Below are positions 7,928 through 16,274 of a DNA stretch of 47,938 bases, piece after piece. The notes below the pieces were generated by a model. It was given only the letters and a program-made list of their open reading frames with translations. It made no database searches and was not told where the DNA came from. Positions within the stretch are counted from its first letter, which is position 1. Each line of letters begins with the position of its first letter. The stretch is from Acidimicrobiaceae bacterium (lineage in GTDB: Bacteria > Actinomycetota > Acidimicrobiia > Acidimicrobiales > RAAP-2), in the NCBI GenBank assembly GCA_025350565.1, contig JANXXO010000034.1, positions 94,577-142,514 of the forward strand. The letters run 5' to 3'. Both the position numbers and the translations under genes were made by a program.

Positions 7928-10108
7928 ATGCTGCCAAAATGGGACGTGCCCACTCCCCCCACTGTTCCCCAACGCCCCTTCCCCATCTCGCGACACGGCG
8001 ACGTCCGTGACGACCCCTATTACTGGCTGATGAACCGCGACGACGAGGAGGTACTCGCCCACCTGCGGGCCGAGAACGAGTTCCTGAGCTCCGCCATGGC
8101 GGAGCTGAAGCCCCTCGAGAACGAACTCTTCGACGAGATCAAGAATCGGATTGAAGAGACCGACATCTCGGTGCCGGTCCGCAAAGGCAAGTGGTGGTAC
8201 TTCGAACGAACCCGCGAGGGCCTCAACTACCCGATCAGCTGTCGCGTGGGCGCCGCCGGGGACGATCTGACGCCTCCCGCGATTGATCCACTGACGACAC
8301 TCGACGGCGAGCAGGTCATTCTCGACGAGAACGTTGAGGCCGGACAGAGCGATTACCTTTCGGTCGGCATCCTGGCCGTCAGTCCCGATGACGCCTGGGT
8401 CGCCGTCGGAACCGACTTCGACGGCGACGAACTGCACCGCGTCACCGTTCGCCCACTCGCCGGGCAGGCCGGCCTCGATGACGAACTCGCCGACGTCTAC
8501 TACGGCTTCGCGTGGGCGCTCGACAGTCGCCACTTCTTCTATACCCGGGTCGACGAAGCAAAGCGTCCGTTCCAGTTGTGGCGACACGAACTGGGCACCG
8601 ACACCGCTCGTGACGTACTGGTCTTCCAAGAGGACGACGCCCAGTACAACCTGTCGGTTGCGCGCAGCCGTGACGACGCCGTGATCGTCGTCCAGGTTGG
8701 ATCGTCCATGACCACCGAGGTTCACTTCGTGGCGGCGGATGCACCGACCAACGAGCTGACGCTTCTCGAAGGGCGTCGCCACGGTATTGAATACGGCGTC
8801 GAGCACTTCGTCGACGAAAACCACACCGCGTGGTGGCTGAAGGTCACCAACGAAGAAGCCACCGATTTCCGTCTGTTGGCCAAACCGGTTGCGGGCGGCG
8901 AATGGCGCGAGCTACTGAAGGAGCGTCCGGGCAATCGCCTCGACGGCGTGGACGCCTTCAAGACCGTGTTCGCCATCACCGAGCGGTTCGACGGCTGCGC
9001 GGCCGTGCGCTTAGCCCCAACCTTGAGCGGCGACGATCCCTTCGGCGACGATCTCTTGGAACGTTCGACCCTGGTGGCGGGTCCCTCCAGTCCGAGCACG
9101 GTGGCCTTGTCGGCCAACCCGAATTTCGACACCACGCAACTTCGTGTGCTCATCACCTCCCTCGTCACCCCTCGTCTGGTGGCTGACATCGTGCTCGCCA
9201 CGGGTGAGTCAATCGTGCGAAAACAGCAAGTCGTCCTTGGCGGTTACGACGAGGCGAATTACGCGACTGGTCGTCTCTGGGTGGTGGCGAGCGACGGACA
9301 GCGCGTTCCCGTCTCGATTGTCGCACGCAAGGATCTCCTCACCTTTGACGCGCACGGCACACCGACCGCCGCCACCCCGTCGCCGTTCCTGCTCTACGGC
9401 TACGGCAGCTACGAGATATCGAATGATCCGGGCTTCTCGTCGCTTCGACTCTCGTTGCTGGACCGCGGCGTCATCTTCGCCATCGCGCACATCCGCGGCG
9501 GCGGTGAGATGGGCCGTTCGTGGTACGAGATGGGCAAGCTGGCCCAAAAGCCCACGACCTTCAGCGACTTCGTCGCGGTGGCCACGGCGCTCGTAGACAC
9601 TGGTTGGACCACTCCTTCACAGCTGGCGATTCGTGGTGGCTCGGCTGGTGGTCTCTTGATGGGAGCGGTGATGAACCTCGCGCCCGATCTCTTTCGCGCC
9701 GTCGTGGCCGAAGTCCCCTTCGTGGACGCTCTCACCACCATGCTCGACTCTTCTCTCCCGCTCACCGTGGGCGAGTGGGAGGAGTGGGGCGACCCCGACT
9801 CCAGTGCGACGGCCTATCGAACCATGAAGTCCTACTCCCCCTACGACAACGTCACGGCGAACAACGAGGACGGGTCGCCTCGCCTCTATCCGCACCTCTA
9901 CGCGACCGGCGGCCTCAACGACCCCCGCGTGGGCTTTTGGGAGCCCACCAAGTGGGTCCTGCGTTTGCGTGACGCCAACCAGGACAACGTGGCCTTCCTC
10001 AAAACCGAGATGGGGGCCGGACACGGCGGTCCGTCGGGACGCTACGACGCCTGGCGCGACGAGGCGCAAGTACTCGCCTGGACGCTGCACGAGATTGGCG
10101 TGGCTTAA
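7928..10108 (+). CDS. ptrB: Oligopeptidase B (protease II), prolyl oligopeptidase family
   Basis: 726 aa, S9A serine peptidase that cleaves short peptides after basic residues. The N-terminal half is the seven-bladed propeller and the C-terminal half is the alpha/beta hydrolase. The catalytic triad is visible: Ser572 in IRGGSAGGLLMG, Asp665 in TGGLNDPRVGFWEP and His699 in GAGHGGPSGR. YDEANYATGRLWVVASDGQRVPVSIV and LLYGYGSYEISNDPGF are oligopeptidase B-like. No signal peptide, so it is cytoplasmic. The stop overlaps the next (opposite-strand) gene by TTAA. Confidence 0.93.
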   Translation: MLPKWDVPTPPTVPQRPFPISRHGDVRDDPYYWLMNRDDEEVLAHLRAENEFLSSAMAELKPLENELFDEIKNRIEETDISVPVRKGKWWYFERTREGLNYPISCRVGAAGDDLTPPAIDPLTTLDGEQVILDENVEAGQSDYLSVGILAVSPDDAWVAVGTDFDGDELHRVTVRPLAGQAGLDDELADVYYGFAWALDSRHFFYTRVDEAKRPFQLWRHELGTDTARDVLVFQEDDAQYNLSVARSRDDAVIVVQVGSSMTTEVHFVAADAPTNELTLLEGRRHGIEYGVEHFVDENHTAWWLKVTNEEATDFRLLAKPVAGGEWRELLKERPGNRLDGVDAFKTVFAITERFDGCAAVRLAPTLSGDDPFGDDLLERSTLVAGPSSPSTVALSANPNFDTTQLRVLITSLVTPRLVADIVLATGESIVRKQQVVLGGYDEANYATGRLWVVASDGQRVPVSIVARKDLLTFDAHGTPTAATPSPFLLYGYGSYEISNDPGFSSLRLSLLDRGVIFAIAHIRGGGEMGRSWYEMGKLAQKPTTFSDFVAVATALVDTGWTTPSQLAIRGGSAGGLLMGAVMNLAPDLFRAVVAEVPFVDALTTMLDSSLPLTVGEWEEWGDPDSSATAYRTMKSYSPYDNVTANNEDGSPRLYPHLYATGGLNDPRVGFWEPTKWVLRLRDANQDNVAFLKTEMGAGHGGPSGRYDAWRDEAQVLAWTLHEIGVA

Positions 10109-10938
10109 GAGGCCACGAAGGACAACGTCAGGGTGGGCGGCAGCGGTGACGGGAACACCACGGGCCTCCCGTTCACGCTCACCGTGGCGTTGCGCGGTGA
10201 TCCAATCGTCACCAGCGAGTTACCCGTCATCTGCAGTGACTCCTGCGCGCCGCGCCGAACGGTGCCTTGCCACTCGAGGGTGTTCTGGGTTCCCATTTGG
10301 TAGACCGCCCACGAGGGGCCGCGCGTTCCCTGGACCACGACTCGGTAGGTCGTCGCCGCGACGTGGTACGTCGCGGATTGACCACTCGTCGACACCGCGT
10401 TCAGCGAGGCCGAGGTCGCGACCGAGGTGGTCGGGGAGGGCGACCCCTTGACGGTGGTGGTCGTCACGGTCGTGGTGGTCACGGGTGGACTCTTGGAGTG
10501 ATGGTGTTGCAGGAACAGTCCCACGGCGCCTATCACGGCAATGATTACCAAAGCAATGATGCTCACGTTCAGACCTACCGAGGCGCCCGATCGTTTGGCT
10601 GACTTCGAAAGCGCCCACTCTTCGTTGTGACGATGATGCGACGGCGCCACCTCCTCGGCGCCCACCATCTGGGACTCGCTGAACACGTAATCACGATCGG
10701 TTTCGAGCCGCGGGCGCATTGGTTCGGGCCGCCGAGTCGGCTCGATCGGTCCGTCGAGCAGTCGGAAACCCTTGGAAGGAGCGTAAGGCGACGGCGGAGG
10801 TGACACGAGACGACGCTCTACCGGGCGTGACAGCTCACGAATCTCGTCGCGGCGAAGCTTCCTGAGTCGCAGCACGACCGTTCCAATGACCATCACCACG
10901 ACGGCCAGGATGACGACTTTGAGAGCGAGGGACATCAC
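10105..10938 (-). CDS. Membrane protein with RodZ-tail-like (DUF4115-like) extracytoplasmic domain
   Basis: 277 aa (GTG at 10938, or ATG one codon on). There are two hydrophobic segments: LKVVILAVVVMVIGTVVL at the N-terminus and VSIIALVIIAVIGAVGLFL near residue 150. A Thr-rich stalk follows, then a roughly 90-residue beta-rich domain (YRVVVQGTRGPSWAVYQM…LEWQGTVRRGAQESLQMTG…VSVNGRPVVFP). That spacing resembles the C-terminal domain of RodZ. The cytoplasmic HTH of true RodZ is absent, so a shape or division role is inference only. Confidence 0.65.
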   Translation of the reverse strand: MMSLALKVVILAVVVMVIGTVVLRLRKLRRDEIRELSRPVERRLVSPPPSPYAPSKGFRLLDGPIEPTRRPEPMRPRLETDRDYVFSESQMVGAEEVAPSHHRHNEEWALSKSAKRSGASVGLNVSIIALVIIAVIGAVGLFLQHHHSKSPPVTTTTVTTTTVKGSPSPTTSVATSASLNAVSTSGQSATYHVAATTYRVVVQGTRGPSWAVYQMGTQNTLEWQGTVRRGAQESLQMTGNSLVTIGSPRNATVSVNGRPVVFPSPLPPTLTLSFVAS

Positions 10939-11007
10939 GTCACCGGTCGACGCTGAACATCATTCACCCAAGTGGCCACCTGTCGAAGCGTAGTGAAGCC
11001 CGCTCGC

Positions 11008-11481
11008 TCAGTCGAGAGTGCTGAATCCCCCACGGTAGAACACGAGCGGTCGACCGGTGTGACTGGCGACGAACTCGACGGCGACCACCACGATGTCGTG
11101 GTCGCCGTGCGCACTCACCGAGACGACGCGCCCTTCGAGATGGGCCGTGGCGCCTTCCACGAGCGGTGCACCACGGGGACCCGGCGACCACGTCACGCCA
11201 GCGAACTTTTCGGTGCCCGTGGTGGCGAACACTCGAGCCAGTGACTCCTGCTCGGCCGACAGGATGTTGACGCCCACCACCCCGACCTCACGTATTCGCG
11301 GCCACGAATGACTCGCGGTCCGAGCGGAAAACGAGATCAAGGGCGGGTCGAGGGAGATTGAGCCGAACGTTTGGCAGGTGAAACCGGCCGGACCGTCCGC
11401 GGTCGAGGCCGTGATCAGCACCACTCCGGTCACGAATTGACCGAGCACCTGACGAAAGTGCGCGGGGTCGGGTGAACTCAC
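11008..11481 (-). CDS. Flavin reductase domain protein (FMN-binding split barrel)
   Basis: 157 aa from the GTG at 11481 (V-S-S-P-D-P-A-H-F). An upstream in-frame GTG at 11505 would add eight residues and overlap mutY by 14 bp. Family features are FRQVLGQFVTGVVLITA, GFTCQTFGSISLDPPLISFS, the NILSAEQESLARVFA block and GRPLVFYRGGFSTL at the end. Such proteins reduce FMN/FAD with NAD(P)H or bind FMN for partner oxygenases. It follows mutY on the same strand. No partner oxygenase is adjacent. Confidence 0.88.
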   Translation of the reverse strand: MSSPDPAHFRQVLGQFVTGVVLITASTADGPAGFTCQTFGSISLDPPLISFSARTASHSWPRIREVGVVGVNILSAEQESLARVFATTGTEKFAGVTWSPGPRGAPLVEGATAHLEGRVVSVSAHGDHDIVVVAVEFVASHTGRPLVFYRGGFSTLD

Positions 11482-11491
11482 ATCGCCGAGA

Positions 11492-12403
11492 CTACGCCGA
11501 CCCACGAGGCGCAGCCGAGCTAGCTTGACCGGCGAGCGCCACCTCGTCGTTCGCCCGCTCGATCAATCCATCGCGCACCAGTCCGTCGATCACGGACGCG
11601 CCGCGCTCGCCCGCGACGTCGAGTGTGTCCATCAATTGTTGGAGGGAGTGGGGACGCTGTCGAAGAGCGGCGAGCACGCGACCTCGGAGTTGGCGGTCGG
11701 ATCCTTCGAAGGTCGACTGGCGACGTGAGACGCCGGCGCTGGTCGGTGCCGGATCGGGACCTCCTTCTTGGCGCCAGCGACAGACCTGCGCCACGGGACA
11801 GTTCGCGCACTGCGGCGATGACGTGCAGAACTGCGCACCGAGGTCCAACATGGATTGATTGAATTTCGCGCTCGCGCTTCTCGGCAAGAGGTCGCGAGCG
11901 ACACACCGGGCTTCGGCTGGTCGAAGCGGTCGATTGGCGATCGCGCGGGCCAAGACCCGCCCGACGTTGGTATCGAGGACCGCAACGTTCTGACCGAAGG
12001 CGAACGAGGCGACGGCGTGGGCGGTGTACTCGCCCACCCCGGGCAGTCGTCGTAACGCCGACACCTCGCTCGGCACGGCGCCCTCGAACTCATCGCGAAT
12101 CAGTCGCGCGGCGTCGTGCAGGGCCTTGGCGCGACGGTGATAGCCCAGCCCCGCCCAGAGCACGAGAACATCGGACAACGGCGCGTCGGCGCAGGTCTGG
12201 GGCGTGGGAAAGCGGTCGAGGAACCGTCGCCAGGGTTCGATCACGCGCGAGGTCTGTGTCTGTTGCAACATGAATTCGCTGACCATCACCGCCCAAGGAT
12301 CGTGATGGCCTATCCACGGAAAGTCTCGATGGAGTTGGAGTTCGCAGCGACGAAGCGCACGTCGAAACGCGGCGTAGTCGCTACGACCAGACGTCGTCAC
12401 CAT
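11492..12403 (-). CDS. mutY: A/G-specific adenine DNA glycosylase MutY
   Basis: 303 aa from the ATG at 12403. It removes A opposite 8-oxoG. The catalytic Glu is in VSEFMLQQTQT, the HhH-GPD region is LPGVGEYTAHAVASFAFG, and the catalytic Asp is in VLDTNVGRVLARA. The Fe-S loop reads C-x5-C-x2-C-x5-C (CTSSPQCANCPVAQVC), one residue shorter than the usual x6 first gap. The C-terminal NUDIX-like 8-oxoG domain is replaced by a winged-helix-like tail (about 80 residues), as in mycobacterial MutY. The start overlaps the upstream gene by 23 bp. Confidence 0.92.
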   Translation of the reverse strand: MVTTSGRSDYAAFRRALRRCELQLHRDFPWIGHHDPWAVMVSEFMLQQTQTSRVIEPWRRFLDRFPTPQTCADAPLSDVLVLWAGLGYHRRAKALHDAARLIRDEFEGAVPSEVSALRRLPGVGEYTAHAVASFAFGQNVAVLDTNVGRVLARAIANRPLRPAEARCVARDLLPRSASAKFNQSMLDLGAQFCTSSPQCANCPVAQVCRWRQEGGPDPAPTSAGVSRRQSTFEGSDRQLRGRVLAALRQRPHSLQQLMDTLDVAGERGASVIDGLVRDGLIERANDEVALAGQASSAAPRGSA

Positions 12404-12893
12404 AAGGACGCTGCCGTGCGGGAGCGAACGCTCGTCGCCAGACCATGACCTTGCGACGGAAGTAACACACCTCGACGCCGTCCTGATTGAAGCCTTTGGT
12501 CTCGAGGTAGACAATGCCCCGGTCGGATTTGGAGTTCGAGGGGGTCACCTCGAGGATTCGCGACTCGGCGTAGATGGTGTCACCGTGAAAGGTCGGACTC
12601 CGATGAATCAGCGTCTCCACTTCGAGGTTGGCAATCGCCGATCCCGAGATATCGGGCACACTCATGCCGAGGACTAAGGAGTAGACCAGATTGCCGACCA
12701 CGACGTTTTTACCGTGCACTGTTTCGTGCTCGGCGAACCAAGCGTTCGTGTGGAGCGGATGATGATTCATGGTAATCATGCAAAAGAGATGGTCATCGGC
12801 TTCGGTGATGGTCTTACCGGGCCAATGCTTAAAGACGTCGCCGACTTCGAAATCCTCGAAGTAACGGCCAAAGGGTCGATCGTAAGTGCTCAT
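12381..12893 (-). CDS. mch: Mesaconyl-CoA hydratase-type MaoC dehydratase
   Basis: 170 aa from the ATG at 12893. Single-hotdog MaoC protein: FEVGDVFKHWPGKTITEADDHLF contains the catalytic Asp, followed by NHHPLHTN with the catalytic His. It closely resembles, from memory, the small MaoC protein encoded beside ccr and mcl in Streptomyces. It would hydrate mesaconyl-C1-CoA to β-methylmalyl-CoA in the ethylmalonyl-CoA pathway. The neighbours mcd and mcl support this over a fatty-acid role. It overlaps mutY, so the two are probably co-transcribed. Confidence 0.8.
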   Translation of the reverse strand: MSTYDRPFGRYFEDFEVGDVFKHWPGKTITEADDHLFCMITMNHHPLHTNAWFAEHETVHGKNVVVGNLVYSLVLGMSVPDISGSAIANLEVETLIHRSPTFHGDTIYAESRILEVTPSNSKSDRGIVYLETKGFNQDGVEVCYFRRKVMVWRRAFAPARQRPYGDDVWS

Positions 12894-12930
12894 CAAATCA
12901 TTCTCTCGCAGTGGGGCTGGCACCGACGAC

Positions 12931-13371
12931 TTACTCGTCGACTTCCTCGACAAGGGCCGGACGCGTCGTGAACGAGACCGTGGCACCGGGCAAGGAGTCA
13001 CCGTCGATCACCATGCGCCACGTGAAGCGGGAACTGTCCCTCAAGGGGATAGGACCGAAGTTGACCGCGATCGGCACGTCGACTGGTGTGCCCACCGGCA
13101 CGCCGTCGGGTGCCGTCGCCGAAAAGTCACCCCGCACTTCGATGGCCTGGGGACCTTCGGGCGTGTCGAAGCGAACGGGCTGCCCGTCGGCGTCTTCGAG
13201 GAAGAGTTCCCAGTGGTGGTTCGAATTGAACTCGTGCCAGTCGACCATGACTTTGACCGCCACGGCCGAGGGCGTGGGATCGGGCCCCGTGATGGACCAA
13301 CCACCGCCCAAGATGTACAGCTTTCCGTCGGCCACCTGGGCCGAGTCCGCCAGGAGCATTGTCACGTTCAC
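12931..13371 (-). CDS. Conserved actinobacterial protein of unknown function (DUF6941-like)
   Basis: 146 aa from the GTG at 13371. An in-frame GTG two codons on (13365) has the better ribosome-site spacing (GGAGG 7 nt upstream). The start LLADSAQVADGKLYILGGGWS is a family hallmark I recall from actinobacterial hypotheticals. The remainder looks like an all-beta domain. No catalytic motif or membrane segment is visible. It lies 37 bp upstream of mch on the same strand, with mcd diverging, so it may share mch regulation. Confidence 0.72.
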   Translation of the reverse strand: MNVTMLLADSAQVADGKLYILGGGWSITGPDPTPSAVAVKVMVDWHEFNSNHHWELFLEDADGQPVRFDTPEGPQAIEVRGDFSATAPDGVPVGTPVDVPIAVNFGPIPLRDSSRFTWRMVIDGDSLPGATVSFTTRPALVEEVDE

Positions 13372-13423
13372 CCCTCCAGCCTACGGCGATGGTTGCGCAC
13401 TGTTCATCCGGTACATTTTTCCT

Positions 13424-15037
13424 ATGCCAACCCCTCCCCTTGATCTCACCGCAGCGTCCCAACTCGTGCGCGACGCGCACACCGTCATTGATGGCGCGCT
13501 CGTCCAACTGGCCGAACGCGGTGGCGTCGATGCGCATCAGACCCTCGCCTACGACGTTGCTCACGCCGCGAGCGCCCTGGCCACGGCCGAGGCGTGCCTC
13601 GACTACGCCGCCCACGGTCACGACGAGTCCCAACTCGTGGCGGCCTTCCTCGCCCTGGCCCTCAGTGACCTGGCGACGCGCGTGCTCGGGCGCGAAGCGC
13701 TGTGGGGCGTGAGCGACCAGTGGTTCGAGCCCTTTGCCTCCTTCGTCGCCACCTACCGGGACCCGGCGTTTCTCACCTCGCTCGCCGAGATCGAGGGACC
13801 ACGTCACCTCGGCGAGGAGTTCACCATGGTCGGTGAGACGTTCCACCGCTTTGCCCTCGAGCAAGTGCGCCCCCACGCGGAACACGTGCACCGCACGAAC
13901 GGCGATATACCGGAATCGATCATCACCGGGCTGAGCGAACTGGGAGGTTTCGGACTCTCGGTGCCCGAGGAGTTCGGCGGTTTCGCCAGCGGGGGTGAGT
14001 CAGAGTATCTGGGCATGGTGGTCGCGACGGAGGAACTGTCGTGGGGGGCATTGGGCATCGGAGGATCGCTCATTACCCGTCCGGAAATCCTGACGCGAGC
14101 CTTGGTGCACGGCGGCACACAGGAGCAAAAAGAACGATGGTTGCCTCGTCTGGCGTCGGGCGAGGTGCTCGCCGCGGTGGCGGTCACGGAGCCGGACTTC
14201 GGTAGCGACGTCGCCAGTATCACGACCATGGCCACCAAAGTCGAAGGCGGCTGGTTGCTCAACGGCACGAAGACGTGGTGCACGTTTGCCGCGCGCGCTG
14301 ACGTCTTGATGGTGCTCGCGCGCACCGACGTGGACCGCGCCGCGAAGCACCGCGGGCTGTCGCTCTTCCTCGTGGAAAAATCCCGGGGTGAGAGCGAAGG
14401 CTTCCTTCTCACCCAAGGCCCCCACGAGGGGCCGGACGACGGACCCGGGCGCCTCGAAGGCCGTCCCATCGACACCCTGGGTTATCGAGGTATGCACTCC
14501 TACGAGTTGAGCTTTGCGCAGTGGTTCGTGCCGGACCGCGATCTGGTGGGCGGTACGAACGGACTGGGCAAAGGATTTTACTTTCAGATGGCCGGCTTCG
14601 AGAACGGCCGAATCCAAACGGTCGCACGCGCCATCGGAGTCATGCAGGCGGCGTACGAGGCGTCGCTCGAGTACGCGCGCAACCGCGTGGTCTTTGGTGA
14701 ACCCATCATTAGCTACGAGTTGATCCGGGTGAAACTGGCCACCATGGCGGCCATCATCCAGTGTTCGCGCCAATTCGCGCTCGATGTCGCGCGCCAAATG
14801 GGCCGGGGCTCGGGCTCGGTGGAAGCATCCATGGCCAAGGCCTACGTCTGTCGCGCTGCGGAGTGGGTGACGCGCGAGGCCATGCAGATCCACGGAGGTA
14901 TGGGTTACGCGGAGGAATACCCGGTGAGCCGCTACTTCGTCGACGCGCGGGTCCTTTCCATCTTCGAAGGGGCCGACGAAACGCTCTGTCTGAAGGTGAT
15001 CGCCCGTCGACTCCTCGAGGATGCCGTGACGTCCTAG
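13424..15037 (+). CDS. mcd: (2S)-methylsuccinyl-CoA dehydrogenase-type acyl-CoA dehydrogenase
   Basis: 537 aa from the ATG at 13424. The frame stays open far upstream, but that part is antisense to the preceding gene. An N-terminal helical extension of about 140 residues precedes the acyl-CoA dehydrogenase fold (FALEQVRPHAEHVHR onward). FAD-site segments are AVTEPDFGSDVAS and GTKTWCTFAARADVLM; MQIHGGMGYAEEYPVSRY and IFEGADETLCLKVI close the protein. The extension and length match Mcd of the ethylmalonyl-CoA pathway, and mch and mcl lie alongside. The stop overlaps the permease stop in CTAG. Confidence 0.8.
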   Translation: MPTPPLDLTAASQLVRDAHTVIDGALVQLAERGGVDAHQTLAYDVAHAASALATAEACLDYAAHGHDESQLVAAFLALALSDLATRVLGREALWGVSDQWFEPFASFVATYRDPAFLTSLAEIEGPRHLGEEFTMVGETFHRFALEQVRPHAEHVHRTNGDIPESIITGLSELGGFGLSVPEEFGGFASGGESEYLGMVVATEELSWGALGIGGSLITRPEILTRALVHGGTQEQKERWLPRLASGEVLAAVAVTEPDFGSDVASITTMATKVEGGWLLNGTKTWCTFAARADVLMVLARTDVDRAAKHRGLSLFLVEKSRGESEGFLLTQGPHEGPDDGPGRLEGRPIDTLGYRGMHSYELSFAQWFVPDRDLVGGTNGLGKGFYFQMAGFENGRIQTVARAIGVMQAAYEASLEYARNRVVFGEPIISYELIRVKLATMAAIIQCSRQFALDVARQMGRGSGSVEASMAKAYVCRAAEWVTREAMQIHGGMGYAEEYPVSRYFVDARVLSIFEGADETLCLKVIARRLLEDAVTS

Positions 15038-16233
15038 TCCTCGTCGATGGTGAAGGGTTTGTGAACTTCGCCCAGCGTGATGCCGGCCGAATGGAGGTCG
15101 AGTTTCTCGCCGCGAGCCTGTTGCGCGCGTAGGGCGGCGCGCTCCCAGCGCTCCTCGACGTGACCGTACTTCCAGTAGAGCAGCGCGAAGGTCCACACCG
15201 CGACGAAGATCCCCACGATGACGAAACCGGCGCCGTTAATGCTGAAGCCCGCGGCGTAGTTCCAAATGCCGCCGTGGAGTTTCAATTGACTCTGTAGGAC
15301 CTGCAACAACTCCAACGTGCCGATGTAGAAGGCCACGAAGACGCTCAAGCCGGTGATGGCGATGTTGTAATAGACCTTGCGAACCGGCTTCGAAAAGGCC
15401 CACCCGTAGGCGAAGTTCATGAACGATCCGTCAATGGTGTCGAGCAGACTCATGCCGGCGGCGAAGAGAATCGGCAGACTCAGGATGGCCCAGAAGGGAA
15501 GACCGGCGGCGACCGACGTGCCCGCGAGCACGAGAAAGGCAACCTCGGTCGCCGTATCGAAGCCGAGCCCGAAGAGCACGCCCAACGGATACATCTTCCA
15601 CGGTGCATCGATCGAGCGGGCCAGAGGACCAAAGAATCGCATCATGAAACCACGCGCGTTGAGGTGCTTTTCGAGTTCCGAATCGTCGAAGCGACCTTCG
15701 CGCATCTGCACGAAGAGGCGAACGATGCCCCAGAGGATAATGAGGTTGAGCGTGGCGATGAGGTAGAGGAAGCCGCCGGACACGATCGTGCCGACGAGTG
15801 TCCCGTAGTGGTGGAGCGCGGAGTTGTTGTTGCGCACCTGGGCGCCGAGGGCGCGCGCTCCGAGACCGAGTAGCACCGTGAGCGAGAAGACAACGGTCGA
15901 GTGCCCCAACGAAAAGAAGAAGCCCACCGACATGGGACGTTTGCCCTCGGCCATGAACTTTCGCGTGGTGTTGTCAATGGCGGCAATGTGGTCGGCGTCG
16001 AAGGCGTGGCGCATGCCCAGGGTGTAGGCCAGCACGCCCGTACCGACCCCCAGCACGCCCTTCGAACCAATGCCGAAGTGATGACGAGACGCGATAATGA
16101 GCAGCGTCCAGCCGACGACGTGAAGGAAGGCAATGAAAGAGAACATCCCGTACAGACGGCGCCACTCGCCCGGCGTGAAGGACGCCTTTACTCGACTGCG
16201 TCTCGAAAGTCTCGTCTCGGTGACGGTGGCCAT
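15034..16233 (-). CDS. Nickel/cobalt permease of the NiCoT (HoxN/HupN) family
   Basis: 399 aa. The ATG at 16233 is preceded by AAGGTGGAG. The family signature RHAFDADHIAAIDNTTR (H-x4-D-H metal motif) lies near residue 75. SLGHSTVVF and LGFDTATEVAFL are the other NiCoT motifs, and about eight hydrophobic segments can be counted. It imports Ni2+ or Co2+. It lies 41 bp downstream of mcl on the same strand, likely co-transcribed. That context favours cobalt, for B12 of ethylmalonyl-CoA mutase, but this is inference. Confidence 0.9.
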   Translation of the reverse strand: MATVTETRLSRRSRVKASFTPGEWRRLYGMFSFIAFLHVVGWTLLIIASRHHFGIGSKGVLGVGTGVLAYTLGMRHAFDADHIAAIDNTTRKFMAEGKRPMSVGFFFSLGHSTVVFSLTVLLGLGARALGAQVRNNNSALHHYGTLVGTIVSGGFLYLIATLNLIILWGIVRLFVQMREGRFDDSELEKHLNARGFMMRFFGPLARSIDAPWKMYPLGVLFGLGFDTATEVAFLVLAGTSVAAGLPFWAILSLPILFAAGMSLLDTIDGSFMNFAYGWAFSKPVRKVYYNIAITGLSVFVAFYIGTLELLQVLQSQLKLHGGIWNYAAGFSINGAGFVIVGIFVAVWTFALLYWKYGHVEERWERAALRAQQARGEKLDLHSAGITLGEVHKPFTIDED

Positions 16234-16274
16234 GACTCCACCTTAATGAGACATATTCCTAATAACGCATTTTC

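Noticed and set aside
12911..13423. N-terminal extension of the acyl-CoA dehydrogenase to 708 aa
   Set aside because: The extra part is antisense to the DUF6941-like gene, has no family similarity, and the ATG at 13424 fits the known Mcd length.
16234..16274. Cobalamin riboswitch before the Ni/Co permease
   Set aside because: The 41-bp gap after mcl is too short for this riboswitch.
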